DNA of 64,000 bases from Aggregatilinea lenta (GTDB lineage: Bacteria; Chloroflexota; Anaerolineae; Aggregatilineales; Aggregatilineaceae), in assembly GCF_003569045.1 (NCBI RefSeq), contig NZ_BFCB01000002.1, positions 1,283,506 through 1,347,505 of the forward strand. The letters are read 5' to 3'. A program made the position numbers and the translations under genes. Shown one piece after another: positions 8,420 to 16,090 of the stretch. The notes beneath the pieces were generated by a model. It was not told where the DNA came from. It did no database searches and saw only the letters and a program-made list of their open reading frames with translations. Numbering within the stretch: position 1 is the first letter of the stretch; each line of letters starts with the position of its first letter.

Positions 8420-9553
8420 ATGCTTCAAGCGACCCTGATCACCGATTCCGCCGCGTGGAACGCCGCGCTGCGCCACCTGCCTGCCGCGCACGTCCTGCAA
8501 ACGTGGGAATGGGGCGCGTTCAAGCAGCACGAAACCGGCTGGCAGCCGGAGCGCTTCGCCTTCACCGACGAGGCGGGCCGCACGGTCGCCGCCGCCTCGA
8601 TCCTCACCCGGCGCGTGGGGCCGCTGCGGGTGATGTACGTGCCCAAAGGCCCCGCCCTGGCCTATGAGGACACCGACACGGTCCTCGACGTGCTGGCGCA
8701 CCTGGAACAACTCGCCCGGCAGCGCCGCGCCGTGTGGCTGAAGATCGACCCGGATGTGATCGCCGGGACCGGCATCCCCGGTGAGGGCGACGAGGCCGCG
8801 CGGCATCCCGCCCAGGACGACCCGACCGGCCAGCGCGTGCTGGCAACGCTGCGGGCGCGCGGCTGGCGCTTCAGCACGTCGCAGGTTCAGTTCCGCAACA
8901 CGATCACGCTCGACCTGACACAGAGCGAGGATGATCTGCTGGCAGGCATGAACCAATCGACCCGGCGCAAGGTTCGCACCGGGCCAAAGAAGGATGTCAC
9001 GGTCCGCAGCGCCAACGACCCCGCCGACCTGCGCACGCTGTACGACCTCTACACCGTCACCGGGGCGCGCCAGGGCTTCCTGATCCGACCGCTGGATTAT
9101 TACCGCGAGGCGTGGGCGCGTTTCATCGAGGCCGGGCTGGCGCAGGCGTTCCTGGCCGAATGGGAGGGTCAGCCGCTGGCCGGGCTGGTGTTGTTCCACT
9201 TTGGCCCGAAAGCATGGTACTTCTACGGCATGAGCGACAACGTCGAGCGCAGCCGCATGCCCACCTACCTGCTGCAGTGGGAGGCGATCCGCTGGGCGAA
9301 GGCGCACGGATACGGCACGTACGACTTCTGGGGTGCGCCGGACACCTTTGACGAAAGCGACTCGATGTGGGGCGTCTACCGCTTCAAGGACGGTTTCGGC
9401 GGCACGGTGATGCGGCACATCGGCGCGTGGGACTACGTGCCGAATCCCCTCGTATACACACTCTACGAACGCCTCATGCCGCGCGTGCTGGATCTGATGC
9501 GCCGCGCCGGGCGGCGACGCGACCCGGTTGACACCGGGGCCAACACGGACTAG
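8420..9553 (+). CDS. second FemAB/FemX-family aminoacyltransferase
   Basis: Paralogue of the gene at 6869, with 377 residues. It shares the landmarks HVLQTWEWGAFKQHETGW, MNQSTRRKVRTGPKKDVTV, WYFYGMSDNVERSRMPTYLLQW and YGTYDFWGAPD. Compared with the first copy it has an extra segment around residues 115-135 (acidic, GEGDEAARHPAQDD). It begins 6 bp after the GNAT gene. Two family members in one operon often perform successive additions to the stem peptide (as FemX, FemA and FemB do in staphylococci); sequential action here is inference. Confidence 0.88.
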   Translation: MLQATLITDSAAWNAALRHLPAAHVLQTWEWGAFKQHETGWQPERFAFTDEAGRTVAAASILTRRVGPLRVMYVPKGPALAYEDTDTVLDVLAHLEQLARQRRAVWLKIDPDVIAGTGIPGEGDEAARHPAQDDPTGQRVLATLRARGWRFSTSQVQFRNTITLDLTQSEDDLLAGMNQSTRRKVRTGPKKDVTVRSANDPADLRTLYDLYTVTGARQGFLIRPLDYYREAWARFIEAGLAQAFLAEWEGQPLAGLVLFHFGPKAWYFYGMSDNVERSRMPTYLLQWEAIRWAKAHGYGTYDFWGAPDTFDESDSMWGVYRFKDGFGGTVMRHIGAWDYVPNPLVYTLYERLMPRVLDLMRRAGRRRDPVDTGANTD

Positions 9554-9560
9554 ATTTGAA

Positions 9561-10049
9561 ATGGTGGAGGGCGATCTGTTCACCGGCAATCTGTTTACTA
9601 CAAGCGTGCGGAGTGGGCACACTGTGGGCATCAACGTATCGTGGGATGACGCGGCGCAGTCGATCTTGCGCTGGGAGTTCGTCGGCTCCTGGACGTGGGA
9701 CGAGTTCGACGCTGCGCTGGCGACGACCGCCCATCAGCTTAACGCGGTCGACCACCCCGTCACCGGCATCTGCGACTTCACGCACAGTGGTCCTCTGCCC
9801 CTGAACGGCAGCGCCTTCAGCTACGCCTACCGGGCACGCGAAGTGACCAAACCGCGCGTCTCCGCCATCGCGCTGGTGGATACCAGCACCTACCTTCGAT
9901 CGCTGCTCAAGGTGTTTTGCACGCTCCACCGCCAGCAGCAGAATCGCTACCTGTTGGTCGATTCCCTGGACGAAGCGCGCGCTCTGCTGGCTCTCCACGC
10001 CCCTGATGGGTTGCAACCGGACGCCTCCGTTCGCCGTATACATCCATAG
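9561..10049 (+). CDS. STAS/SpoIIAA-like protein of unknown function
   Basis: About 162 residues from the ATG at 9561. A GTG at 9624 with GGAG upstream is an alternative start and would give a protein beginning at the domain edge. The pattern ILRWEFVGSWTWDEFDAAL, then HPVTGICDFTHSGPLPL, VSAIALVDTSTYLRSLLKVF and LLVDSLDEARALL resembles short STAS-like proteins of alternating strands and helices. No catalytic motif is visible. It lies 7 bp after the second FemX stop, so it could be the last gene of that operon. The family call is from fold-like pattern only. Confidence 0.6.
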   Translation: MVEGDLFTGNLFTTSVRSGHTVGINVSWDDAAQSILRWEFVGSWTWDEFDAALATTAHQLNAVDHPVTGICDFTHSGPLPLNGSAFSYAYRAREVTKPRVSAIALVDTSTYLRSLLKVFCTLHRQQQNRYLLVDSLDEARALLALHAPDGLQPDASVRRIHP

Positions 10050-10098
10050 ATGTTTGCTGAGTTTCTGCCCAAGCGGAAATGGAAGAAGTGAGGTCACT

Positions 10099-10263
10099 AT
10101 GGGCTGTCTACGTGCGTTGTTATGCATCGTCTTTCCGCCGCTGGCCGTGCTGGATCGCGGCTGTGGCACGGTGCTGATCGTCTTCCTGCTGACCCTGGCC
10201 GGATGGGTCCCCGGCGCGATCGCCGCGCTGGTGCTGAACTACGTCGCGGCAAATTCTCGCTAG
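10099..10263 (+). CDS. Pmp3/YqaE-family small membrane protein
   Basis: A 54-residue hydrophobic peptide with two membrane helices joined by a short loop. The sequence ALLCIVFPPLAVLDRGC, GTVLIVFLLTLAGWVPG and IAALVLNY matches the Pmp3/YqaE (UPF0057) family, whose members affect membrane potential and salt tolerance in yeast and are stress-induced in several bacteria. The start at 10099 has GTGAGG upstream. It is followed after 46 bp by a strong terminator, so it ends a transcription unit. Confidence 0.85.
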   Translation: MGCLRALLCIVFPPLAVLDRGCGTVLIVFLLTLAGWVPGAIAALVLNYVAANSR

Positions 10264-10309
10264 CCCACCGGATCACGAGGCGCGGACGCCTCGCGGTATC
10301 ACACCTGCC

Positions 10310-10343
10310 CGCCGCCGTGGACCTCTCCCGGCGGCGTTTTTTT
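10310..10343 (+). terminator. rho-independent terminator
   Basis: An 8-bp GC stem (CGCCGCCG with CGGCGGCG, 11-base loop) is followed directly by seven T residues. It closes the unit ending with the YqaE-like gene. Confidence 0.85.
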
Positions 10344-10385
10344 ACTCCTGCGGCGGCCCGGTTTCATGCCCCGTGCCGAAATCGC

Positions 10386-10391
10386 TATAAT
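10386..10391 (+). promoter_or_regulatory. -10 box upstream of the 10403 gene set
   Basis: A perfect TATAAT sits just after the terminator and before the next gene. No good -35 is present at the expected distance (TTCATG at best). If it is used, transcription would start near 10398, close to the GTG at 10403, which would favour the GTG at 10436 as the true start. Confidence 0.4.
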
Positions 10392-10402
10392 GGACGTAGT
10401 GC

Positions 10403-10882
10403 GTGGGGATCAACCAGACGGCGAAAGACCTGCCTGTGAAACCTAGACACAAACGTCCCTTTGGCGTCACGATTATCGCCCTGCTCCTGCTGGTCAACGG
10501 CGCGTTCGCCGTGGTGCGTGGCGTGGAGGAGCTGACCGACTTCTACCACGATCAGCGCGGCGACATCGAGGCGGGCCGCTGGAACGAGGTCACGGAGGAT
10601 CTCACCCTCTCCGAGGCGATCACGCTGCCCCTGACGATCTTCGGCACCGTGATGGCGTGGGGCATGTGGACGCTCCAGCCACGCGCGTGGTTCCTGACGA
10701 TGGCCCTGCAGGGCATCTACCTCACCTTGCAGTTGTACCACTACACGCGCGGCCACGCCTCCTACGTCGAGATGTTCACCAGCCTTGCCATCGTCTTTTA
10801 CCTTAACCAGCGCGACGTGCAGTTGGTCTTCCGCAAAGAGCCGTATCCCGCCGACACGAGGCAGGCGCTCGATGAACGATGA
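10403..10882 (+). CDS. four-helix membrane protein of unknown function
   Basis: 159 residues from a GTG at 10403; a second GTG at 10436 (VKPRHKRPFG) would remove 11 residues and fits the promoter better. The protein begins with a basic segment, then shows about four hydrophobic helices (GVTIIALLLLVNGAFAVV, ITLPLTIFGTVMAWGMW, AWFLTMALQGIYLTLQLY, EMFTSLAIVFYLN). I do not recognise a specific family. Its end overlaps the next gene by 11 bases, which implies translational coupling with the Vps62-like protein. Confidence 0.65.
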   Translation: MGINQTAKDLPVKPRHKRPFGVTIIALLLLVNGAFAVVRGVEELTDFYHDQRGDIEAGRWNEVTEDLTLSEAITLPLTIFGTVMAWGMWTLQPRAWFLTMALQGIYLTLQLYHYTRGHASYVEMFTSLAIVFYLNQRDVQLVFRKEPYPADTRQALDER

Positions 10883-12677
10883 CCTGACCCTGCTGCGCCG
10901 CTACGAGCCGGTCATCCGCTACACGCACGGCGAGTTTTTCTATCCGATGGATGCGTCGCGCTACGTGGAACAGGCCGCGCTGTGGGTTCGCCGCCCCTAC
11001 TCCCCGGCGCGTGAGATTGTGCCGCACGGCGGCCTGACGCTCGACCGCCTGGGCAGCATCGTCCCGCCCAACGACGCGAACGGCCTATACTTCCTGCAAT
11101 TCGTGAGTCCGCTGACCGGGCGGCAGCTTCAGCGCGCCTTGATGCAGCGTGACCGTCCCGCTTTTGCCGCGCGCGGACGGCTGGCACGGGTTGGGCTGAC
11201 GGCGCGCATTGTGGATGCCCTGTTCACGATCACGCTGCTGCTGCGCGGCACGGTCCCCGGCGGCACGGCCATCGCCGCCGAGGTCGCCTATGCCGCGCTC
11301 CAGGCGCGCGACGAGCGCTATACCTATTACGGGCGGGTGCTGCGGCAGGATGGTTACGTCGTGCTGCACTACCTGTTCTTCTACTGCATGAACGATTGGC
11401 GCTCGTCGTTCCACGGCGTCAACGATCACGAGGCCGACTGGGAGCAGATCTTCGTCTACCTGGAAGCTGACGAGGCAGGCGAACACCAACCAGCATGGGT
11501 CGGCTACGCCATGCACGACTACTCCGGCGACGATCTGCGCCGCCGCTGGGACGACCCCGAAATCGAGAAGGCCGGCACGCACCCGGTCATTTACGCCGGG
11601 GCAGGCTCGCACGCCAGCTACTTTTCGCGCGGGGAATATCTGGTCGAGGTCAGCCTATCGCCGTTCAAGCGGTTGATCCGCGTGCTGGAAACGCTGCAGC
11701 GCTTCTGGCGGATTACGCTGCGCCAGGGCGATCCCGACGCGCCGCCGAACGACATCGCCAAGCTGTTCCGCATCCCATTCGTGGACTACGCGCGCGGCGA
11801 CGGCTCGGTCGTTGGGCCGGGCGGCGACAAGCCCTGGACGCCGGTGCTGCTCGAACCTGTGCCGGAATGGGCCAGCGACTATCGGGGCTTGTGGGGTTTC
11901 TACGCGCACGATCCTGTCTCCGGCGAGAACGCGCCCGCCGGACCCAAGTTCAACCGCGATGGCTCGATCCGCCGGGCGTGGCACAACCCGCTCGGCTGGG
12001 CCGGGCTGCAAAAGGTCAAGCCGCCGGGCACCATGGACGACGTGCTGCGCGCCGAGCTGACCGCGCTGCGCGAGATGCAGGGCCACGACGAGGCGGAAGC
12101 GGTCGTCCAGCGCGAGCACGTCGCGCAGTTGTACGCGCGCTCGCGCGCCCTGCGCGACCAGTCGCATCTCGAAGACGCCTACCGCGCCACCTGGGCGGAG
12201 ACACGCGCCGCCGAGTGGGCGCTGAACGGCCTGATGGACACCATCGCCGAGCGTGACGAGATCATTAAGGCGTGCGAGCGCCAGTTGGCGCAGGTCGAGT
12301 CGGGCGACTACGGCGACGCGCGGGCACACATCCGGCGCGTGCACCAGCCGCAGAGCGCGGAGGAGATCCGCGTCAGCGCCCTGGCCGAAAGCTGGGCGGC
12401 GTTCAGCGTGGGGTTGCTGCTGGTCGGCTTCGTGCTGCTCTACCTCAGCACGTCGCACTGGGTGTTGGGGCTGGCCGGGTTGATCGGGCTGTTCGTGCTG
12501 ATCGAGGCGCTGTTCCAGCACGAGATCGAGCCGCTGGTGGTGCGCGCGACGCTGGCGCTGAGCATCGTCGCTGCGCTGCTGCTGATCTATGCGTTCTTCT
12601 GGGAGATCGCTATCACAGGGGTGATGGCTGTGGGGCTGCTGATCATCGCGGACAACGTGCGCGAGCTTCGGCATTAG
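10872..12677 (+). CDS. Vps62/DUF946-like protein with C-terminal membrane helices
   Basis: 601 residues from the ATG at 10872, overlapping the previous stop. The N-terminal half has the pattern of Vps62-related (DUF946) proteins: VVLHYLFFYCMNDWR, then HEADWEQIFVYLE (about residue 186), and HPVIYAGAGSHASYFSRGEY (about 240). In that family the H-x-x-DWE and GSHASY segments are conserved, but no enzymatic activity is established to my knowledge. Residues about 395-480 are charged and helical, probably coiled coil. The last 100 residues hold about four membrane helices (AFSVGLLLVGFVLLYLS, LGLAGLIGLFVLIEALF and others). It would thus be a membrane-anchored version with the large domain in the cytoplasm. 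The family assignment is tentative. Confidence 0.65.
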   Translation: MNDDLTLLRRYEPVIRYTHGEFFYPMDASRYVEQAALWVRRPYSPAREIVPHGGLTLDRLGSIVPPNDANGLYFLQFVSPLTGRQLQRALMQRDRPAFAARGRLARVGLTARIVDALFTITLLLRGTVPGGTAIAAEVAYAALQARDERYTYYGRVLRQDGYVVLHYLFFYCMNDWRSSFHGVNDHEADWEQIFVYLEADEAGEHQPAWVGYAMHDYSGDDLRRRWDDPEIEKAGTHPVIYAGAGSHASYFSRGEYLVEVSLSPFKRLIRVLETLQRFWRITLRQGDPDAPPNDIAKLFRIPFVDYARGDGSVVGPGGDKPWTPVLLEPVPEWASDYRGLWGFYAHDPVSGENAPAGPKFNRDGSIRRAWHNPLGWAGLQKVKPPGTMDDVLRAELTALREMQGHDEAEAVVQREHVAQLYARSRALRDQSHLEDAYRATWAETRAAEWALNGLMDTIAERDEIIKACERQLAQVESGDYGDARAHIRRVHQPQSAEEIRVSALAESWAAFSVGLLLVGFVLLYLSTSHWVLGLAGLIGLFVLIEALFQHEIEPLVVRATLALSIVAALLLIYAFFWEIAITGVMAVGLLIIADNVRELRH

Positions 12678-12690
12678 GGGGAGGAAACGG

Positions 12691-13038
12691 GTGGACTTAA
12701 TTCTGCCGCTGCTGATCGTCGGCGTGGTGGCGCTGACGCTGCTGCTGTTCGTGCGGCAGCTCCGGCGTGAGCGCTTCGACGTGGCGAACAAGGGTATCAA
12801 CCAGCCAGAAGCTGTCACGTTGCTCAAAGCGGCGGGGCGGGCGCTCTGGCTGGAATTCCGGTATACGCTGCCGTTTTACCTGCTGCTGGCGTCGTACTTT
12901 TACCTGCGCGTCCGGCGCGACTGTCGCCGCGAGCCGGACACGCGCATCATCTACGAGTCGGGGTCTATCTCGGATCACCTCACAGACGCGCTGCTGTGGC
13001 CGGTCACCGCGCCAGACGGGACCCAATGCGACCCGTGA
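12691..13038 (+). CDS. small membrane-anchored protein, unknown function
   Basis: 115 residues from a GTG at 12691 preceded by GGAGG. An N-terminal helix (LILPLLIVGVVALTLLLFV) and a second near the middle (LPFYLLLASYFYL) are visible; the remainder is charged. It follows the Vps62-like gene by 13 bp and is probably co-transcribed with it. Its last 35 bases overlap the 3' end of the convergent DinB-like gene. No family recognised. Confidence 0.6.
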   Translation: MDLILPLLIVGVVALTLLLFVRQLRRERFDVANKGINQPEAVTLLKAAGRALWLEFRYTLPFYLLLASYFYLRVRRDCRREPDTRIIYESGSISDHLTDALLWPVTAPDGTQCDP

Positions 13039-13591
13039 CCCGATTCTCGCGGGCGCGCTTGCGGCGGACCGCGTTGCGCCGCACCAGTTTCAGCGAAGAT
13101 CGCCCTGGCGACGTCAGCGCGCGCTCGGCTTTGAGCTGCGCCGACCACGCCTGCAGCGCATCCAGGTGCTCGGCGTAGTGCCCGGACGAATCCCCGGCGA
13201 TAAACTCCCACAGCGCCGCGCCGTCGAGCGCGTCCAGTTGGCGGTCCAGCGCGTCGTCGGGCAGCCCCTTCACCATCGCCTCGATCTGCGGCAGCAGCGC
13301 GCGGAAGTCGGCCCGCAGGTCGTCCAGGGCGCGATCCCGGTTGGCGGCGTACACCTGCGCGTTCAGCGCATCCAGTTCGTACGAAGGCAGCCGTTCGCCG
13401 TCCACCACGCGCGGCGCGTGTTCCACCATGCGCCGCTCCCAGAACACGAGGTGCGCAATCAGGTCCTTGACCGCCCAGTCGCCGTTGAGGCCAGGCCGCA
13501 GCATCTCGTCGTCGGTCAGACCCACCCACAACGCGGCGAGTTTCACCCGGCCCTCGCGGATTGCGTCCAGCAGTTCGGTTTTTGTCGGCAT
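13004..13591 (-). CDS. DinB/ClbS-like four-helix-bundle protein
   Basis: 195 residues from the ATG at 13591, which has GGAG seven bases upstream. The N-terminus MPTKTELLDAIREGRVKLAAL and the segments DWAVKDLIAHLVFWERRMVE and SSGHYAEHLDALQAW match the ClbS/DfsB/DinB-like superfamily. These proteins often bind a metal through spaced histidines; here candidates lie in AHLVFWE and GHYAEH. Members range from self-resistance hydrolases (ClbS) to thiol-dependent transferases, so no substrate can be assigned. The C-terminal 25 residues are very basic. The 3' end overlaps the gene at 12691. Confidence 0.75.
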   Translation of the reverse strand: MPTKTELLDAIREGRVKLAALWVGLTDDEMLRPGLNGDWAVKDLIAHLVFWERRMVEHAPRVVDGERLPSYELDALNAQVYAANRDRALDDLRADFRALLPQIEAMVKGLPDDALDRQLDALDGAALWEFIAGDSSGHYAEHLDALQAWSAQLKAERALTSPGRSSLKLVRRNAVRRKRARENRVTGRIGSRLAR

Positions 13592-13704
13592 AATAGCTCC
13601 TATGGTGCAATCAAGGTCTGCGTTTCGTAAGCACCGGCACGGTTGGGCGTCGTCCAGCCATGCCATACTCGGCTGATCATCGGTCTTGCACGCTTTGGGC
13701 GGAT

Positions 13705-13959
13705 TTAGCAGCAGTGCTCGAATTCCTGCGCCACCTGCGGCATACTGATCGCCGGGGTGGGATGTATGCGGCTGTAGCGGCCCTCAAGCCGCGCGCCCAG
13801 AGTCACGAGCCGGTGCCCGACCCAGGCCAGCACTCGCCCATAAGCTGGCACGTGCGGCGCGGCGGCCTGTAGAGCGCGAACCATCCGGTGATGATCCGCC
13901 GTGCGACGTAGTTCTTGTACGCGTATCTGTCCGATTTCGATGTTCGTCCAGGGGATCAT
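13705..13959 (-). CDS. small hypothetical protein, divergent from the CGNR gene
   Basis: 84 residues. The central part (IRVQELRRTADHHRMVRAL, then GRVLAWVGHRLVTLGARLEG) looks like an amphipathic helix plus a short hydrophobic segment, a pattern I associate with small conserved proteins in Chloroflexota genomes; no function is known to me. It is divergent from the CGNR regulator across 132 bases of AT-rich DNA with inverted repeats, so it may be a target of that regulator. Confidence 0.55.
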   Translation of the reverse strand: MIPWTNIEIGQIRVQELRRTADHHRMVRALQAAAPHVPAYGRVLAWVGHRLVTLGARLEGRYSRIHPTPAISMPQVAQEFEHCC

Positions 13960-14008
13960 CTGATGCTCCTCTAACTCGCTCTGCCTTGAAGTGTGTTTTC
14001 TAACCTGC

Positions 14009-14077
14009 TATACTGTTTATGATAGTTACATCATAGCACATTTAATCTAACCAGTCAATCAATTTTTACTGGTTAGA
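14009..14077. promoter_or_regulatory. inverted-repeat operator region upstream of the CGNR gene
   Basis: A perfect 10-bp inverted repeat, TCTAACCAGT (14046-14055) and ACTGGTTAGA (14068-14077), encloses a 12-base AT-rich loop directly before the CGNR start. A related half site, TCTAACCTG, lies at 14000-14008, next to a TATACT -10 box (14009-14014). A second inverted repeat, TATGAT/ATCATA, occupies 14018-14035. The arrangement suggests an operator controlling the divergent pair. Confidence 0.6.
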
Positions 14078-14091
14078 TACAGGAATCGGCC

Positions 14092-14724
14092 ATGATTCAG
14101 CTTGAGCAGTATCACCCGGAAGAACGCTGGATTTGCCTGGACTTCGCCAACACGAACGAGTGGCACGCCAGCGCGCATCCCACCGAACACATCACCAGCT
14201 ACGCGGACCTCGTCGCGTGGGCGGCGCAGGCGGGCATCCTGCCGGACGAGACCGCGCAGGCGGCATTGGCCCGCGCCGAGGCGCACCCGGCGGAGGCACA
14301 GGCCGTTCTGGCCCACGCGTGGACGCTGCGCGAGGCGATTTACCGTATCGTGGTGGCGATAATCGAAGGTGGTTCAGTGGCGGATGGGGATATGGCGATT
14401 CTGAACGAGACGCTGGCGAGCACGCTGCCGCGCGCGCAGTTGGTTGCCACGGATCACGGCTTCGAGTGGGGCTGGGACGTGAGACCCGGCGCGCTGGACG
14501 CCATGATCGGCCCGGTGGCGCGCTCGGCGGCAGACCTGCTCACGTCCGAGGATCGGGGCCGCATCGGGCAGTGTGCCGACGACCGGGGCTGCGGCTGGCT
14601 GTTCTACGACCGGAGCCGCAACCGCAGCCGCCGCTGGTGCAGCATGGAAAGCTGCGGTAACCGCGCCAAGGCCAAACAGCACTACGAGCGCGAGCGCGGC
14701 GCGGAGGACGACGAGGATAGTTAG
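14092..14724 (+). CDS. CGNR zinc-finger regulator (ABATE domain)
   Basis: 210 residues. The N-terminal part (WICLDFANTNEWHA, SYADLVAWAAQAGIL) is the ABATE-type domain that precedes CGNR zinc fingers. The C-terminal finger has Cys161, Cys167, Cys183 and Cys188, the last being the C of the CGNR signature (188-191), followed by the basic AKAKQHYERER. Proteins of this family are annotated as putative transcription regulators; some are linked to stress or antibiotic operons. AGGAA precedes the ATG. The strong inverted repeat immediately upstream is consistent with autoregulation, which is inference. Confidence 0.85.
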   Translation: MIQLEQYHPEERWICLDFANTNEWHASAHPTEHITSYADLVAWAAQAGILPDETAQAALARAEAHPAEAQAVLAHAWTLREAIYRIVVAIIEGGSVADGDMAILNETLASTLPRAQLVATDHGFEWGWDVRPGALDAMIGPVARSAADLLTSEDRGRIGQCADDRGCGWLFYDRSRNRSRRWCSMESCGNRAKAKQHYERERGAEDDEDS

Positions 14725-14775
14725 CGGCTGGCGCACACGCGCGATGTGCACGCACCGAATCGAATAGAGCGCCGG

Positions 14776-15111
14776 CTACTCTATCGTCCAGCCAAAATAC
14801 ACTTCTACGCGGATCAGCTTGTCGCCGTCAAACGTCAGGACTTCGGTATTCCTGCCCTTGGGCGCATTGGGCAGCCGGGTTTCGTAGGTGACGATGACCT
14901 CAGCGCCAGACTCGATCAGCCTCACGAACTCAGATTCCTGGCCGGTGCCCGAGCCGGGCCAGCAGCGTTCGAAGAATCCCGCCCGATCCAGGTGCGGATC
15001 CGGAGGCGCAGAGAACGTAAACTCGTCGGCTAAATGTTCTTCCATGTAGCGGCGATCGCCTGCTGCAAATGCTCGATAATACGCCTTCGCCAATTGAATT
15101 TGATCGGCCAT
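14776..15111 (-). CDS. SnoaL-like / NTF2-fold protein
   Basis: 111 residues. The N-terminal helix LAKAYYRAFAAGDRRYMEEHLADEFTFSAPP and the later strand pattern (EVIVTYETRLPNAPKGRNTEVLTFDGDKLIRVEVYFG) are typical of SnoaL-like members of the NTF2 superfamily, a cone-shaped fold used by small isomerases, cyclases and hydrolases as well as non-enzymes. Substrate unknown. It is the last of three minus-strand small genes (15587, 15146, 14776) spaced by 34-90 bp, which may form one unit. Confidence 0.8.
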   Translation of the reverse strand: MADQIQLAKAYYRAFAAGDRRYMEEHLADEFTFSAPPDPHLDRAGFFERCWPGSGTGQESEFVRLIESGAEVIVTYETRLPNAPKGRNTEVLTFDGDKLIRVEVYFGWTIE

Positions 15112-15145
15112 AGCTGCTGCCTCCTCAAAACTTACGTTACGTGCG

Positions 15146-15499
15146 TTACCCCGCCCGCGAACCGTCTGGCACGGAGCGCTCCGGCACGGCGAGCGCGGGC
15201 GTCACGCCGTCCGCATAGCCGATGTCGAACAACATGCCCTCGGACATCTCGCCCATCATTTTGCGCGGCGCGAGGTTCACCACGAACAGCGCCTGCTTGC
15301 CCTCGATCTCGCGCGGATCGCTGCGCTCCTCTTTGATCCCGGCCAGAATCGTGCGCGTGTGATCGCCGAAGTTGACGATCAGGCGCATAAGCTTGTCGGA
15401 GCCGTCCACGTCCTCGACGCGCTCGATGGTGCCCACGCGGATATCGATCTGGTCGAGCACGTCGAACGCAATGGTCGGCTTGATGGGGACAGGCTGCAT
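15146..15499 (-). CDS. csaA: CsaA-like tRNA-binding-domain protein
   Basis: 117 residues from the ATG at 15499, with GGAGAG upstream. It consists of one OB-fold tRNA-binding domain: FDVLDQIDIRVGTIERVEDV, then KLMRLIVNFGDHTRTILAGI, and the typical C-terminal segment NLAPRKMMGEMSEGMLFDIG. This is the same module as the C-terminus of bacterial methionyl-tRNA synthetase and the stand-alone protein CsaA, which binds tRNA and has been described as an export chaperone in Bacillus. The last 20 residues are variable. Function here is by family only. Confidence 0.88.
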   Translation of the reverse strand: MQPVPIKPTIAFDVLDQIDIRVGTIERVEDVDGSDKLMRLIVNFGDHTRTILAGIKEERSDPREIEGKQALFVVNLAPRKMMGEMSEGMLFDIGYADGVTPALAVPERSVPDGSRAG

Positions 15500-15586
15500 T
15501 ACAGAACTCTCCAAGTGAGATCGCCGCGCGGCCTCATCCCGGCCCAAACCGGATCGAGGGGGACCGCGCAGCGCGAAAGATTACGC

Positions 15587-16030
15587 CTAAACAGGCCGGG
15601 CGTCTTGCTGCGGCATCACGCCAAGTTGGCGCATCATACCCGCCAGATCCCAGACGTGCCACAAGTCGGTGGTCTTGCCGCCCTCGCTGCGGATGAAATG
15701 CATGTGCGCGACGGAGATGTGGCGTCCGGTGGGCGGGATGCGCATCGGCCCGTTGGCCAGCGCCCCCAGGTGCGTGCCGGTCATCGTCGAGCGAAAAGCC
15801 ACGAGGTCCCCTTCCCCGAGGATGTCGTGAATTTCGAAGTGCAAATCGGGGAAAGCCGTGCGCAGATTGGTGATGACCTCTTTGAGGTGGGCGGTAAAGT
15901 CGGTGCCGGTCGGCTCCTGATGATCAACCGCGCCGGGCGTGAAATGCCCATCAATCAGTGAGAGATCTCCCTGATTGAAGGCTCGCTCCATGAACTCGAC
16001 AATCCGTGCCTTATCCGCTTCTATTGACAT
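15587..16030 (-). CDS. SnoaL-like ester cyclase family protein
   Basis: 147 residues from the ATG at 16030 (GGAG seven bases upstream). Motifs FMERAFNQGDLSLIDGHFTPGAVDH, HLKEVITNLRTAFPDLHFEIHDI, GDLVAFRSTMTGTH and HMHFIRSEGGKTTDLWHVWD match SnoaL-like polyketide-cyclase/ester-cyclase proteins. His and Asp residues at the cavity are present, but the substrate is unknown and many members are not cyclases. It is divergent from the TetR gene across 60 bp with a palindrome, so it is the obvious candidate target of that repressor. Confidence 0.82.
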   Translation of the reverse strand: MSIEADKARIVEFMERAFNQGDLSLIDGHFTPGAVDHQEPTGTDFTAHLKEVITNLRTAFPDLHFEIHDILGEGDLVAFRSTMTGTHLGALANGPMRIPPTGRHISVAHMHFIRSEGGKTTDLWHVWDLAGMMRQLGVMPQQDARPV

Positions 16031-16048
16031 AGCCACGCTCCATTTACT

Positions 16049-16084
16049 AGAGTACTACTCTATTCAGTAGAAATATGGTATACT
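16049..16084. promoter_or_regulatory. palindrome and promoter between ester cyclase and tetR
   Basis: AGAGTA-C-TACTCT (16049-16061) is a perfect 6-bp inverted repeat with a one-base centre. A TATACT -10 box for the plus strand lies at 16079-16084, placing the predicted transcript start at about 16091, the A of the tetR ATG. The palindrome would cover the -35 region, as expected for a TetR-type operator. Confidence 0.55.
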
Positions 16085-16090
16085 AACTCT

